Below, in pieces: positions 38,126 through 46,687 of a stretch of 64,000 nucleotides of DNA; the stretch's first letter is position 1, and each line of letters opens with the position of its first letter. The translations under genes and the position numbers were made by a program. The stretch is from Pantoea rwandensis (GTDB lineage Bacteria > Pseudomonadota > Gammaproteobacteria > Enterobacterales > Enterobacteriaceae). The notes under the pieces were generated by a model. The model worked only from the letters and a program-made list of their open reading frames with translations. It made no database searches and had not been told where the DNA came from. The stretch lies in the NCBI RefSeq assembly GCF_000759475.1, contig NZ_CP009454.1, positions 3,162,001 through 3,226,000 on the forward strand, read 5' to 3'.

Positions 38126-38538
38126 GGTTTGACTCCCAGGCGTTCAAATAAAATATCGGGTGAAACGAAATTCATCTCCTGACTCACCGCATCCACCGCC
38201 ACTTGCAGCGTGTGTGCTTTGGTGGTGACCTGGCCCGCCACATTGCGGATGACATAATCGATACGCAAGCGGTTCTCGTATTCCGTAATGCGGGCTTCCA
38301 CGCGGATCACCTCTTCACAGCGTAACGGCTGGCGGTATTTGACACGCGTGTCCACCACTGGCCAGACAAAACCGCTGGCGGTCATCTCAGCGTAGCTATA
38401 GTTGATGCTGCGCAACAGCGCTTCACGCGCCACTTCAAAAAAACGGAAATAGTTGCCGTGCCACACCACGCCCATCGGGTCGCAGTCGTGGAACGACACG
38501 GTTATTTCAACCTCAGCGCGCCAGATATGTTCACTCAT
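38122..38538 (-). CDS. apeK: Aryl polyene thioesterase ApeK
   Basis: 138 residues, hot-dog thioesterase of the 4-hydroxybenzoyl-CoA/YbgC type. EITVSFHDCDPMGVVWHGNY contains the conserved Asp of the active site (DxDxxGVVWHxxY). It may release the polyene acyl chain or remove stalled chains from the ACPs. Overlaps apeJ by 8 bp and apeL by 4 bp. The exact substrate is not visible from sequence. Confidence 0.85.
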   Translation of the reverse strand: MSEHIWRAEVEITVSFHDCDPMGVVWHGNYFRFFEVAREALLRSINYSYAEMTASGFVWPVVDTRVKYRQPLRCEEVIRVEARITEYENRLRIDYVIRNVAGQVTTKAHTLQVAVDAVSQEMNFVSPDILFERLGVKP

Positions 38539-40225
38539 CGCGGCTCTTCTCCTCTGGTAACGTCCAGAAATCGTAAAAGTTAAACCAGTCCAGCGGCGCC
38601 ATCAGCGCATGCTGTTGCAGTCGCTCGGCATAGCGATCCACCGTGGCCTGCAGCGCCGCCTGTCGTTGGGCTCGCGGCAGCAGGATCGGATCGGCAAAAG
38701 GCTCACAATGCACACGCAGTCTGCCCTGTTCCCGCAAGGCAAACATCAACAGCACCGGACAGCGTAAGGCGGCGGCCAGCACAAAAGGCCCCTGCGGAAA
38801 CGGTGCCGGACGGCCCATAAATGCACTCCACACCACGCGGCGTTCGCCCCCGCGCTGACGATGCACGGCGGTACGATCACCGACAATCGCCACCCATTCA
38901 CCGGCATCCAGTTTTTGCTGCAGCAGAATGGCCGTATCCGGGCCGATATCGGTGACCGGCATCAGATTTACCCCGGCCTGCGGCGCGATGCTCTCCAGCA
39001 CCTCGCGAAAGCGCTGGGCGTTATCGGTAAACACCAGCGCGTTGATCACCAGCCCGCTGACCTGCTTTGCCATCGCGCGGCAAGCTTCGATATCGCCCAG
39101 ATGCGAAGCGAGGATCAAATGTCCTTTGCCATCCGCAGCACGGATGACCGCTTCGGCACCCGGCGCAAAATCAATATCGCGCCCCCACTGCACCTCTCCG
39201 CGCCAGCTGGCGACTTTATCCAGCATGCTGTAACCAAAGCGCAGAAAGTGGCGATAGCTGTTGATCGGCGCCGGCAGGGCAATCTGCTGTTTACTGGCTT
39301 CTGCCTGCACCCGCGTCAGCCATTGCTGAGAAGCGTTACGCGCCTCACGTCCGCTCAACCAGTAAACCGCCACCACCGGCCAAAGCAACAGCACAAACGG
39401 CAGCCGCCCGGCGCGACGATACAACCACAGCATAAAACGCAACCCGCTCTGACCCCGGCGTTCTGGCGTGGCGGCCCAGTGCTGCGCCGTTTTACCCCGG
39501 CTCAGTAACTGTGGGATACGCGGCACCATGCCAAAGAACAGGCGCGTGTGCATCCATGAGATACGCAGGTTGTCGCGCAAGGCATCAAAATGTGACAGGC
39601 CACTTTCCGGATAGGTGACGCGCGTGCTGATAAAGCGGCTCGGCGTACCCTGCCAGTAGAGTCGCACCATGATTTCGGTGTCGAAATCCATGCGCTGGCC
39701 AATCGGGTGGCGATCGCAGAGTGCTAATGAAGGTTGCAGCGGGTAAACACGGAAACCGCACATGCTGTCTTTTAGCGAGAAGGAGAGCGTTTCAATCCAC
39801 ACCCAAAAATGGGTGATGTAACGGCCATACAAACGGGATTTCGGAATGGAATCATCGTAAACAGGCTGGCCGGAGATCAGGCAATCGGGATGGCTTTCCG
39901 CTTCCGCCAGCATGCGCGGCGTGTCTTCCACTTGATGCTGACCATCCGCGTCGAGTTGGAGCGCGTGGCTGTACCCTGCTGCGGCGGCTCTGCGCATCCC
40001 GGCGATCACCGCCGCACCTTTGCCCTGATTAACCGGTAAGGTGAGGATATCCAGCTGTGGGGCCTCAAGGGCGGCGATCTGCTGCTGAGTCTGCGTATCA
40101 CTGCCGTCATCGACGATAATTACCGGCAGATTAAAGGGAGCCAGGCGCGCCAGTACCGAGGCCAGCATGGCGCCGTGATTGTAACAGGGAATCAGAACAC
40201 AGGGTTTGAAAGGCGCACTCAGCAC
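38531..40225 (-). CDS. apeJ: Two-domain glycosyltransferase/acyltransferase ApeJ
   Basis: 564 residues, a fusion. Residues ~1-240 are a GT2 glycosyltransferase: CVLIPCYNHGAMLASVLARL, VIIVDDGSDTQTQ and ALQLDADGQHQVED (DxD metal site). Residues ~290-560 are an LpxL-like acyltransferase with HX4E in LILASHLGDIEACRAMAKQV and a short membrane helix before it (FVLLLWPVVAVYWLSG). This suggests the polyene is joined to a sugar and another acyl chain to build the lipid anchor. Overlaps apeI by 7 bp and apeK by 8 bp. Confidence 0.86.
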   Translation of the reverse strand: MLSAPFKPCVLIPCYNHGAMLASVLARLAPFNLPVIIVDDGSDTQTQQQIAALEAPQLDILTLPVNQGKGAAVIAGMRRAAAAGYSHALQLDADGQHQVEDTPRMLAEAESHPDCLISGQPVYDDSIPKSRLYGRYITHFWVWIETLSFSLKDSMCGFRVYPLQPSLALCDRHPIGQRMDFDTEIMVRLYWQGTPSRFISTRVTYPESGLSHFDALRDNLRISWMHTRLFFGMVPRIPQLLSRGKTAQHWAATPERRGQSGLRFMLWLYRRAGRLPFVLLLWPVVAVYWLSGREARNASQQWLTRVQAEASKQQIALPAPINSYRHFLRFGYSMLDKVASWRGEVQWGRDIDFAPGAEAVIRAADGKGHLILASHLGDIEACRAMAKQVSGLVINALVFTDNAQRFREVLESIAPQAGVNLMPVTDIGPDTAILLQQKLDAGEWVAIVGDRTAVHRQRGGERRVVWSAFMGRPAPFPQGPFVLAAALRCPVLLMFALREQGRLRVHCEPFADPILLPRAQRQAALQATVDRYAERLQQHALMAPLDWFNFYDFWTLPEEKSRDE

Positions 40226-40566
40226 AGGCGAATCTTCCCGCTGCTGGCAATCTCAATGCTGTCCACGCGAATCAGGCTGTAGCTGAAGCTCAGCAATGAT
40301 TTGTCTTCCTGCCAGCTCAGCTGCAGCTCCAGCTCCGCATCAGGCGGCACCGGCTGCTGAAACTTGATGTTCTCAATAGAACGGAAATGTTTACCGATGG
40401 CCAGGCGTGACAGGCCGTAATGTAAAGCCCAGTCGAGCTGCGCCACGCCGGGTAAAATCGGTAAGGTCGGGAAGTGGCCGCGGAACCAAAACAGATCCGC
40501 GGCAGCATGCAGGCGCAACGTCAGTGTTGCGCCCTGCTGCAGGGCGTTGAGTTCAACCGGCAACAT
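40219..40566 (-). CDS. apeI: Aryl polyene dehydratase ApeI (hot-dog fold)
   Basis: 115 residues, FabA/FabZ-like. FRGHFPTLPILPGVAQLDWA contains the catalytic His (GHFP) and an Asp at the second catalytic position, as in FabA. The start at 40566 (MLPVELNALQQGATLTLRLH) is chosen because it agrees with the fold; it overlaps the apeH end by 14 bp. It should remove water from the 3-hydroxyacyl-ACP, with ApeP as partner subunit. Confidence in the pairing comes from known E. coli ApeI:ApeP biochemistry. Confidence 0.82.
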   Translation of the reverse strand: MLPVELNALQQGATLTLRLHAAADLFWFRGHFPTLPILPGVAQLDWALHYGLSRLAIGKHFRSIENIKFQQPVPPDAELELQLSWQEDKSLLSFSYSLIRVDSIEIASSGKIRLC

Positions 40567-41881
40567 CAAACAGTTCCTCAATTTGGGGCCAGGCGCGTTT
40601 ACTCTGCGCCGTCACCGGAATCGCGTTGACGACACGCCAGTAACGCGGCATGGCGACGGGGTCAAGCCAGGGTTGCAGCGCGATTTTCCATTGTTTCTTG
40701 CGTTGGGTCAGCGTTGCGGCATCCAGCGCGTCCGGCAAAGCCAGCACCACGCCAATCGCCTGGCGTCCGTGACGCTGAATCGCCAGAGCGGCAGCATCTT
40801 CCACGCCAGGTAAGGCCAGCAGTCGTCGCTCGATCTCACTGAGAGAAACGCGCTTATCTTCGATCTTCACCACCCGATCCTGACGCCCCGCCAGCTGAAA
40901 TACGCCGGAGGGCTGTTGCACAATACGATCGTCGAGCGGCCAACCCTCAGTGGTTTCCAGCAACGCCGAAAACACCCGCCATTCAGCAGATGCCTGCTGC
41001 TCCAGCCTGACCTGTGGAAAACAGTGCCACGGGGCGTTTTCTTCCTGCGCACAGCGCCAGCCCATCACGCCGGTTTCGGTGCTGCCGTAAATCTCATCCA
41101 CCGCACAAGCGAAGGCATCCTGAGCACGTTGCGCATCAGCCCAGGGCAAAGCCCCGCCTGCCGAAACAATCAACGCACACGACGGCGCATCCAGGGCAGG
41201 ATCAAGGCGTCGCAAAAAGGCCGGACTGCTGATAAAGGCGTAGCGGCGATCGCAACGCTGATCGGCCAACTGCTCACCGTAAAAAATTTGCTGGGCGGCG
41301 AGTGGCAAACTTAACGCCATCGGTAACACAATGCGAAACGTCAGGCCATACAGATGCTGATGGCTCACTGAGGCAATGACGTGGCATTGCTGCAGACGTT
41401 CGGCCCATAACGCCGCCAGCCACTGCGCTTCGAGATCGAGTGCACGCAGTGATTTCACTACGCGACGTGGGGTGCCAGTGGAACCGGAGGTGAACAACAC
41501 CAGCGCGGCATCCCCGGCGATGGCAGGCAGCTCACCCAGCGCCAGTGCACCGTCCCAGCGCAACTGTGGCAGGGACACCGCCAGCGGCATATCGCTGATC
41601 ACGCCATCCAATTGTTCTGCCATCTCTTCCAGCTGCGCGGCCCGACAATGTCCTGGGATCACCGGGGTTTTACCGGCGTGCCATAACGCCAGCAGCGCAG
41701 CCGTGAAGTGATAACTGTTATCGAAGCATAACGCCCAGTGCTGGCCCGGCAGCCGTTGCAATGTTTCCACTAACGCCATCACCTGCTGGCGCATTTCCGA
41801 TAACCAATGCTGTTGCTGCCCTTGCCAGGCCACGACACGATCCGGCGCTTCGAGCCAGTCGCGGATACTCACCACCTTCAT
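40553..41881 (-). CDS. apeH: AMP-dependent aryl-acid:ACP ligase ApeH
   Basis: 442 residues, acyl-adenylate-forming family. The ATP loop is LVLFTSGSTGTPRRVVKSLR; VDEIYGSTETGVMGWR is the second core motif; LAGRQDRVVKIEDKRVSLSE is the hinge. It probably activates 4-hydroxybenzoate or a related aryl acid and loads it on an ACP to start polyene synthesis. ATG at 41881 overlaps the apeG stop (ATGA); the longer frame upstream runs through apeG and is rejected. Confidence 0.86.
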   Translation of the reverse strand: MKVVSIRDWLEAPDRVVAWQGQQQHWLSEMRQQVMALVETLQRLPGQHWALCFDNSYHFTAALLALWHAGKTPVIPGHCRAAQLEEMAEQLDGVISDMPLAVSLPQLRWDGALALGELPAIAGDAALVLFTSGSTGTPRRVVKSLRALDLEAQWLAALWAERLQQCHVIASVSHQHLYGLTFRIVLPMALSLPLAAQQIFYGEQLADQRCDRRYAFISSPAFLRRLDPALDAPSCALIVSAGGALPWADAQRAQDAFACAVDEIYGSTETGVMGWRCAQEENAPWHCFPQVRLEQQASAEWRVFSALLETTEGWPLDDRIVQQPSGVFQLAGRQDRVVKIEDKRVSLSEIERRLLALPGVEDAAALAIQRHGRQAIGVVLALPDALDAATLTQRKKQWKIALQPWLDPVAMPRYWRVVNAIPVTAQSKRAWPQIEELFDVAG

Positions 41882-42438
41882 GCCTTGTTCCTCATGCGCT
41901 GACGCAGCAGCCATTCGCCGCCCATCAGCGTGCCCATCAGCAGATAGCTGATGCACCCATTCCAGAGTGTCCACAGCGAGAGATCATTGAGCAGGCAAGT
42001 GACCAACGCCACGCTGCCGTTAAAAATGAAAAATCCACACCATACCTGTGTCACGCGCCGCGTATAGCGCACTGCCCGCGCGGGCAAATCCGCTTCACGC
42101 AGCCGCGCTAAACGTTCGACCAGTGGCATGGGGCTCCATAAAGATGTGCCAAACAGCAGCAGCATCAGCGTATTCACCACCACCGGATACCACAGCAACA
42201 AATGCTGGCTGCGCAACAGCATGCTGGCAAGGCACAGTAAGGTGCCCACCAGCGCCAGCAACAGCATCACTCGCCCCATCGCGCCCTGCGCGTGACGTAA
42301 CTGCCAGATGCGCCAGCCAAACAGCAAGGCTAACAGAGCAATCACATCACACCATTGCGGATGGGTGACAGCGAGCCACACCAGAAATGGCCAGGCCAGC
42401 AGGGCCAGACCATTTAACAGGCGCAGAAAGACTGGCAT
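41878..42438 (-). CDS. apeG: Membrane protein ApeG
   Basis: 186 residues with about five membrane helices (for example MPVFLRLLNGLALLAWPFLV, then a VIALLALLFGWRIWQL segment). Proteins like this (COG4648) occur in aryl polyene and flexirubin-type clusters; their role is not known but likely concerns membrane placement of the pathway. It sits between the second ACP gene and apeH, with a 4-bp overlap to apeH. Confidence 0.78.
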   Translation of the reverse strand: MPVFLRLLNGLALLAWPFLVWLAVTHPQWCDVIALLALLFGWRIWQLRHAQGAMGRVMLLLALVGTLLCLASMLLRSQHLLLWYPVVVNTLMLLLFGTSLWSPMPLVERLARLREADLPARAVRYTRRVTQVWCGFFIFNGSVALVTCLLNDLSLWTLWNGCISYLLMGTLMGGEWLLRQRMRNKA

Positions 42439-42446
42439 GCCGGAAA

Positions 42447-42701
42447 TCAGGCTTCGTCGCGCATCAGTTGATCGACGGCATCCACCACATCCTGCACGGT
42501 GCGAACCGCACGGAAGGCTTCAGGTTTGATTTTACGGCCGGTACGCTTTTGCAGGTGCACCACCATATCCACCGCATCAATGCTGTCGAGTTCGAGGTCT
42601 TCATACAGACGGGCATCCGGGCGGATATCATCGGCATCAATTTCAAACAGCGAGGTGAGTAGCGAGGCCACTTCCTGGTAAATTTCGTCTTTATTCATCA
42701 T
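42447..42701 (-). CDS. apeF: Acyl carrier protein ApeF
   Basis: 84 residues. The phosphopantetheine Ser is in EDLELDSIDAVDMVVHLQKR. Two adjacent ATGs (42701 and 42698) are possible starts. Acidic helices II-III match ACPs of polyunsaturated chain systems. It is the second of two ACP genes in tandem; in aryl polyene clusters one ACP may carry the starter and the other the growing chain, but which does which is not clear from sequence. Confidence 0.88.
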   Translation of the reverse strand: MMNKDEIYQEVASLLTSLFEIDADDIRPDARLYEDLELDSIDAVDMVVHLQKRTGRKIKPEAFRAVRTVQDVVDAVDQLMRDEA

Positions 42702-42712
42702 TTTGACTGTTC

Positions 42713-42970
42713 TCAGGCTTGCTGTTGTTCAACAAACGCGGCCAGCGTGGCCACGGAAAAAAAGTGCGCGCGTAAGGTTTCGCTTTCTGCGGAAAGCTGT
42801 ACGCCGAAGCGATTTTTCACCGCCAGTCCCAGCTCAAGGGCATCAATTGAATCGAGTCCCAACCCTTCGCCAAACAAGGGTGCGTCGGTTTCTATATCGT
42901 CCGGGCTGATATCTTCCAGATTCAGCGTGTCGATAATCATCAGTTTGATGTCGTCAATCAGTGCTTGCAT
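42713..42970 (-). CDS. apeE: Acyl carrier protein ApeE
   Basis: 85 residues. LFGEGLGLDSIDALELGLAV contains the Ser that receives phosphopantetheine (DSI). The start MQALIDDIKLMIIDTLNLED at 42970 is 3 bp after the apeD stop, so the pair is tightly coupled. The C-terminal region (FFSVATLAAFVEQQQA) is a normal ACP helix IV. It is distinct from the housekeeping AcpP. Confidence 0.88.
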   Translation of the reverse strand: MQALIDDIKLMIIDTLNLEDISPDDIETDAPLFGEGLGLDSIDALELGLAVKNRFGVQLSAESETLRAHFFSVATLAAFVEQQQA

Positions 42971-42973
42971 AAC

Positions 42974-43774
42974 TTACTTTGTCTCTTCAGGGACCAGTGC
43001 CTGTTGCAGGTGACGCGTCAGGCGACGCGCGGCGAGCGGCTGCGCATCTTCTTCGGCTTCACTGAAGGCCTGGCTATCAATACGCGATTGTACGCGTACA
43101 GTAAAAACGGGTTTAACCAGCGGAATCTGATACCAGCGACTTTGCTTATCGAGCATACGCTGGGTGCAGCTAATATGTACCACGCGCAGATCGCATCCGG
43201 CACGCACCGCGATATTGGCGGCACCGCGTTGCAGCTTCAAAGGTTCACCATAACGGGTACGCGTACCTTCAGGAAAAATCAGGATGGTATCGCCGCGCGC
43301 TAAACGCTGCTGGCTATCTGGCAACAAGGTATCGGCTTCGCTGTTAATCAGGTAATCGGCAGATTTGATTACGCCATTAAAAAAAATGTTGTGCTGCAAT
43401 TCGGCCTTAACCAGACAATCCATTTCCGGCAGTACCGAAGCAATCATCACATAATCGATCAGCGAGGGGTGGTTGGCTACAATCAGGCAGCCGCGATCCT
43501 GGCGCAGTCGTTCCGCACCGATGATCTGATAATCGTAGACGCCGACAAAGCGACAGAAGCGCAGGAAACAGCGGAAGCTCCAGGCAATGCTGCTGCGCGC
43601 AATCTGACGCCGACGCAGACCATCGCGCTGAATCAACAGTAGCAGGTTAAACCAGGTCACAGACAGCAGCAGACCGCCAACGCTGAACAGCGTAAAACTC
43701 ACGGCGGTCATCATCAGTCGCCAGTAAAAGTTGCAGCCAGCACGCCAGCGCAGGGCTAACGAATTATCCGCCAT
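42974..43774 (-). CDS. apeD: Acyltransferase ApeD (PlsC-like)
   Basis: 266 residues starting MADNSLALRWRAGCNFYWRL at 43774. An N-terminal membrane segment is followed by a PlsC fold: LIVANHPSLIDYVMIASVLP carries HX4D and ILIFPEGTRTRYGEPLKLQR the EGT motif. It presumably transfers an acyl chain, perhaps the polyene, to a glycerol- or sugar-based lipid. It overlaps apeC by 11 bp. The longer upstream frame lies inside apeC and is rejected. Confidence 0.84.
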   Translation of the reverse strand: MADNSLALRWRAGCNFYWRLMMTAVSFTLFSVGGLLLSVTWFNLLLLIQRDGLRRRQIARSSIAWSFRCFLRFCRFVGVYDYQIIGAERLRQDRGCLIVANHPSLIDYVMIASVLPEMDCLVKAELQHNIFFNGVIKSADYLINSEADTLLPDSQQRLARGDTILIFPEGTRTRYGEPLKLQRGAANIAVRAGCDLRVVHISCTQRMLDKQSRWYQIPLVKPVFTVRVQSRIDSQAFSEAEEDAQPLAARRLTRHLQQALVPEETK

Positions 43775-44495
43775 GATGACGCTCCCAGTGCCACAGGTGA
43801 CGTTCACCGGCAATCGTCATTCGTTCGTCACCCTGCAACATCGCCTGCAGGAATTGCAGACTTTGCGGCAAAGTCTCGGCGTCGGGGCGCGCGGGCTCTG
43901 CTGTGCAGCGCCACTCATTGCCGGATTGCAGCAACAGAGCCACCGCGTAAGGGGCGTTGAAGCGGTCAATTTCGGGTAGCCACGGCTGATAATAGGCAGG
44001 TACAACGCCGTCAAAATCCACCAGCAGCACCTGCGCGTAGCCCGCCTGATGCAAAGCCGCGACCTCAAGCAAACCCTGTTGAAAACTGTCCATGCCCGCT
44101 GAAATCGACGAAGAGACCAGCGGCTGTCGCGCAGCAATGGTTAAGCTACCCACCGCAGAGTTGTGTACGGACATGGCAAAATCGGTCGGAGACAGCGCCT
44201 GCTGATCTTTTAACGCCGTGAGTATGCGCAGATTACGTTCCAGCTCACCGTGGCGGCTGGTAAACACAATGGCATCCACCGTTTGACGTGCCAGTAGCGC
44301 CAGCCCGCTCTCCACAGCCGCACGGCTGCCCGCACTCAGGCGACGTGCAGTCATCATCGGCAAAAATTGGGGTTTGGCGATCGGTAGGGTGGCGTCTAAC
44401 GCGTTTTGCTGCCCGGCCCAGTGCTGCCACTCATCGGCAGTGCTGTGACCTGGTGCAATCGCGTGCCAGTCAACCAGGGTGTAAGCGAGTTTCAT
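43764..44495 (-). CDS. apeC: Chain-length-factor-like ketosynthase subunit ApeC
   Basis: 243 residues, short ketosynthase-like protein. At the place of the active-site Cys it has FAMSVHNSAVGSLTIAARQP, with Ala instead of Cys, so it cannot condense on its own. In E. coli ApeC pairs with ApeO as a chain-length factor. It is the first gene of the operon found here; in the described cluster apeA and apeB come before it. Upstream are 200 bp, including a hairpin, and no methyltransferase gene. Confidence 0.82.
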   Translation of the reverse strand: MKLAYTLVDWHAIAPGHSTADEWQHWAGQQNALDATLPIAKPQFLPMMTARRLSAGSRAAVESGLALLARQTVDAIVFTSRHGELERNLRILTALKDQQALSPTDFAMSVHNSAVGSLTIAARQPLVSSSISAGMDSFQQGLLEVAALHQAGYAQVLLVDFDGVVPAYYQPWLPEIDRFNAPYAVALLLQSGNEWRCTAEPARPDAETLPQSLQFLQAMLQGDERMTIAGERHLWHWERHHGG

Positions 44496-44607
44496 ACCTG
44501 TATTCTTTCATCAGCCTCAGGGATGGTCAGATTTTCGCTGTGCGGCATCCCTTCCCTGCTTGCGTTCGAGTCCGTCATCCGTCTCATGCGAATGTCGCCG
44601 ATTAACA

Positions 44608-44628
44608 AGGCGGGCACATGGCCCGCCT
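44608..44628. terminator. Hairpin between the lipoprotein gene and apeC
   Basis: AGGCGGGC-ACATG-GCCCGCCT, an 8-bp GC-rich stem. On the minus strand, where the flanking genes lie, it is followed by TGTTAATC only; on the plus strand by GTTTTCTCTTT. It probably ends the lipoprotein transcript before the ape operon, leaving room for an ape promoter in 44496-44607. Confidence 0.65.
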
Positions 44629-44692
44629 GTTTTCTCTTTCGGCAGCGTTAGCGCTTTCTTTAAAACATTGTGTCAGCGATCACGCATGGCGC

Positions 44693-45082
44693 TTATTTTA
44701 CGGCCTGAACCGCAAGACGCGTCTGAATACCCTGGTTCAGATTCTGAATCCAGCGGTTGTAGTTACGATGGATCTGGCCGCTGCCCGCTTTCAGATTGGT
44801 ACTGCTCACGTAATCAATGCGGTAACTGTTTGCAGCATAAGTGATGCGAATGTCGGCCGTATGACCGCGCTCGGACAGCTTACCGTTCATCACGCCCGGG
44901 CCTGCTGGGGAAATCACCCAGTGGTTGGCCGCACCGGCTTCAACAATGGCGCGCTGCATTTGACTATCCGTGTAGCTCTGCCCAACGGTCTGGCTCACGT
45001 TCTGAATGGGTGCGGTGCGCGGTGCGCAACCCGTCATTAATGCTGCTGTCACGATTAAGGCAAGCGCCAATTTTTTATTCAT
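44693..45082 (-). CDS. Small lipoprotein of unknown function
   Basis: 129 residues. MNKKLALALIVTAALMTGCA gives a lipobox MTGC with the lipidated Cys at residue 19. The second of two adjacent ATGs is preferred for spacing from AAGGA. The mature part has a Gln/Ser-rich region (VSQTVGQSYTDSQMQRAIVE) and closes with YNRWIQNLNQGIQTRLAVQA. Proteins of this kind occur widely in Pantoea-like genomes, but I know no function. It stands alone between the efflux operon and the ape operon. Confidence 0.78.
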   Translation of the reverse strand: MNKKLALALIVTAALMTGCAPRTAPIQNVSQTVGQSYTDSQMQRAIVEAGAANHWVISPAGPGVMNGKLSERGHTADIRITYAANSYRIDYVSSTNLKAGSGQIHRNYNRWIQNLNQGIQTRLAVQAVK

Positions 45083-45316
45083 CATTTCCTTTGTTTCCCC
45101 TGTCGTAGCCAATCACCACAAATGGCGACCGTGTGCGTAATTGAACTTGCACTGATCCGTTCAGACTTTGTAAAGCGCGCGAATAATACCACTATATGTA
45201 AAGACAAGTAAAAAAAAGCACGAATGACTTAAGCAGCGCCTCATTCCATGGAAAAAGCGGATATTGCCGGGTTTACAGCGTAAAATCTGCCGCAAAACCG
45301 GCTTGTGGCATGATGT

Positions 45317-46687
45317 TTAGCCCTGCCAGCCGCCGCCGAGCGATCGGTAAAGATCGATTTGTGCGAGCAACAGAGTGTTTTTCACTGAGACAATATTGAG
45401 CTGAGTACTGAACAAGGTGCGCTGCGCGTCCAGTTCATCCAGATAAGAGGCATAACCGTTCTGATAACGATTACGTGCGATGCGGTATGCTTCTGTCACA
45501 TAGCCTTCTTGCTTCTGCAATTCCGTCAGCTGTTCCTGACTGCGACGAATGGCATCCAACGCGTTATCCACATCCGAAAAGGCACCGCGCACCACTTTCT
45601 CATAGCCATAAAGCGCCTGGTTACGTGCGGCCATCGCCACATCCACCTGCGCCGTCAGTGCTTCGCGGTTTAATAGCGGTGCGAGAATGCTGCCGCCGAT
45701 GCTCCACAGGCGGAAGGGATTGTCCAGTAACTGATGCAATTGATAACTTTGCAGCGTGCCGGTCGCCGTCAGATTAAGCGACGGCAATAAATCGGCCTGC
45801 GCCGAGGCCAGCGAGGCATCCGCTGCAATCAACTGGCGCTGCGCCTGCACAATATCCGGGCGGCGGTTGAGCAACTGAGACGGCAACAACGTCGGCAGCG
45901 TCTGCGGTTTGATGTGGTCGAAGTTGCGGGTACGGGCAATCTCGCGCGGATTCATGCCCACCAGCACGCTGAGTGCATTCTCTTGTTGTTCGATTTGATG
46001 CTGTAACTGCGGCACCTGCGCTTTGGCGGTCTGATATTCCGATGCCGCCTGCATCCACTCCAGTCGCGAGGTATAGCCGGTTTCAAACTGGCGCTGTGCC
46101 AGATTTAGCGAGTTTTCACGCGTGGCCAGCGTGGCTTCAGTGACGCGCAATTGTTCGTCCAGCGCGCACAAACTGAGGTAACCGGAGGCCACCGAACTGG
46201 CAACCGTTAATTCAGCCGCTGAGGCTGCAGCACGCTGGGCATCCAGAGACGCTTGCGAGGCAAGAATGCTGTTGCTGCGACTGCCCCAGAGATCCACGTC
46301 ATAGTTTGCCTGCAGCAGTCCCTGGAAGACGGCATTCTCATACGGCTGCCCGGTCACCGCCGACAATGCGCGCTGATGCGTGGCGGCAACCCCGGCGGAT
46401 AGCGTGGGGAAATTATCCCCCTGCGCAGCACGCAATTGCGCGCGGTACTGATCGACCCGTGAACGGGCAATCAGGATATCGCTGTTATGCTGCAACGCCT
46501 GGTTCACTAAGCGGTTAAGGTTATCGTCGCCAAAGCGTTGCCACCACTGTGCTTCGGGAGCTGCCGATGGGCCAACCTGTTGGCGCCAGCTGTCCGGGAT
46601 CGGTAAAGATGTCGGGGCCTTTTCCACTTCGGTCGCGCAGCCGCTGACCATCAACGCCATCAGCGAGGCAAGGATTAACCGCTTCAT
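45317..46687 (-). CDS. Outer-membrane efflux lipoprotein (NodT/OprM family)
   Basis: 456 residues with a lipoprotein signal: MKRLILASLMALMVSGCATE, lipidated Cys at residue 17. The mature protein has the two-fold helix-rich repeat of TolC-type outer-membrane factors, with typical segments such as APEAQWWQRFGDDNLNRLVN and NRRPDIVQAQRQLIAADASL. It should form the outer-membrane exit duct for the MFS-HlyD pump encoded upstream. Its ATG overlaps the HlyD gene stop by 4 bp. Confidence 0.9.
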   Translation of the reverse strand: MKRLILASLMALMVSGCATEVEKAPTSLPIPDSWRQQVGPSAAPEAQWWQRFGDDNLNRLVNQALQHNSDILIARSRVDQYRAQLRAAQGDNFPTLSAGVAATHQRALSAVTGQPYENAVFQGLLQANYDVDLWGSRSNSILASQASLDAQRAAASAAELTVASSVASGYLSLCALDEQLRVTEATLATRENSLNLAQRQFETGYTSRLEWMQAASEYQTAKAQVPQLQHQIEQQENALSVLVGMNPREIARTRNFDHIKPQTLPTLLPSQLLNRRPDIVQAQRQLIAADASLASAQADLLPSLNLTATGTLQSYQLHQLLDNPFRLWSIGGSILAPLLNREALTAQVDVAMAARNQALYGYEKVVRGAFSDVDNALDAIRRSQEQLTELQKQEGYVTEAYRIARNRYQNGYASYLDELDAQRTLFSTQLNIVSVKNTLLLAQIDLYRSLGGGWQG

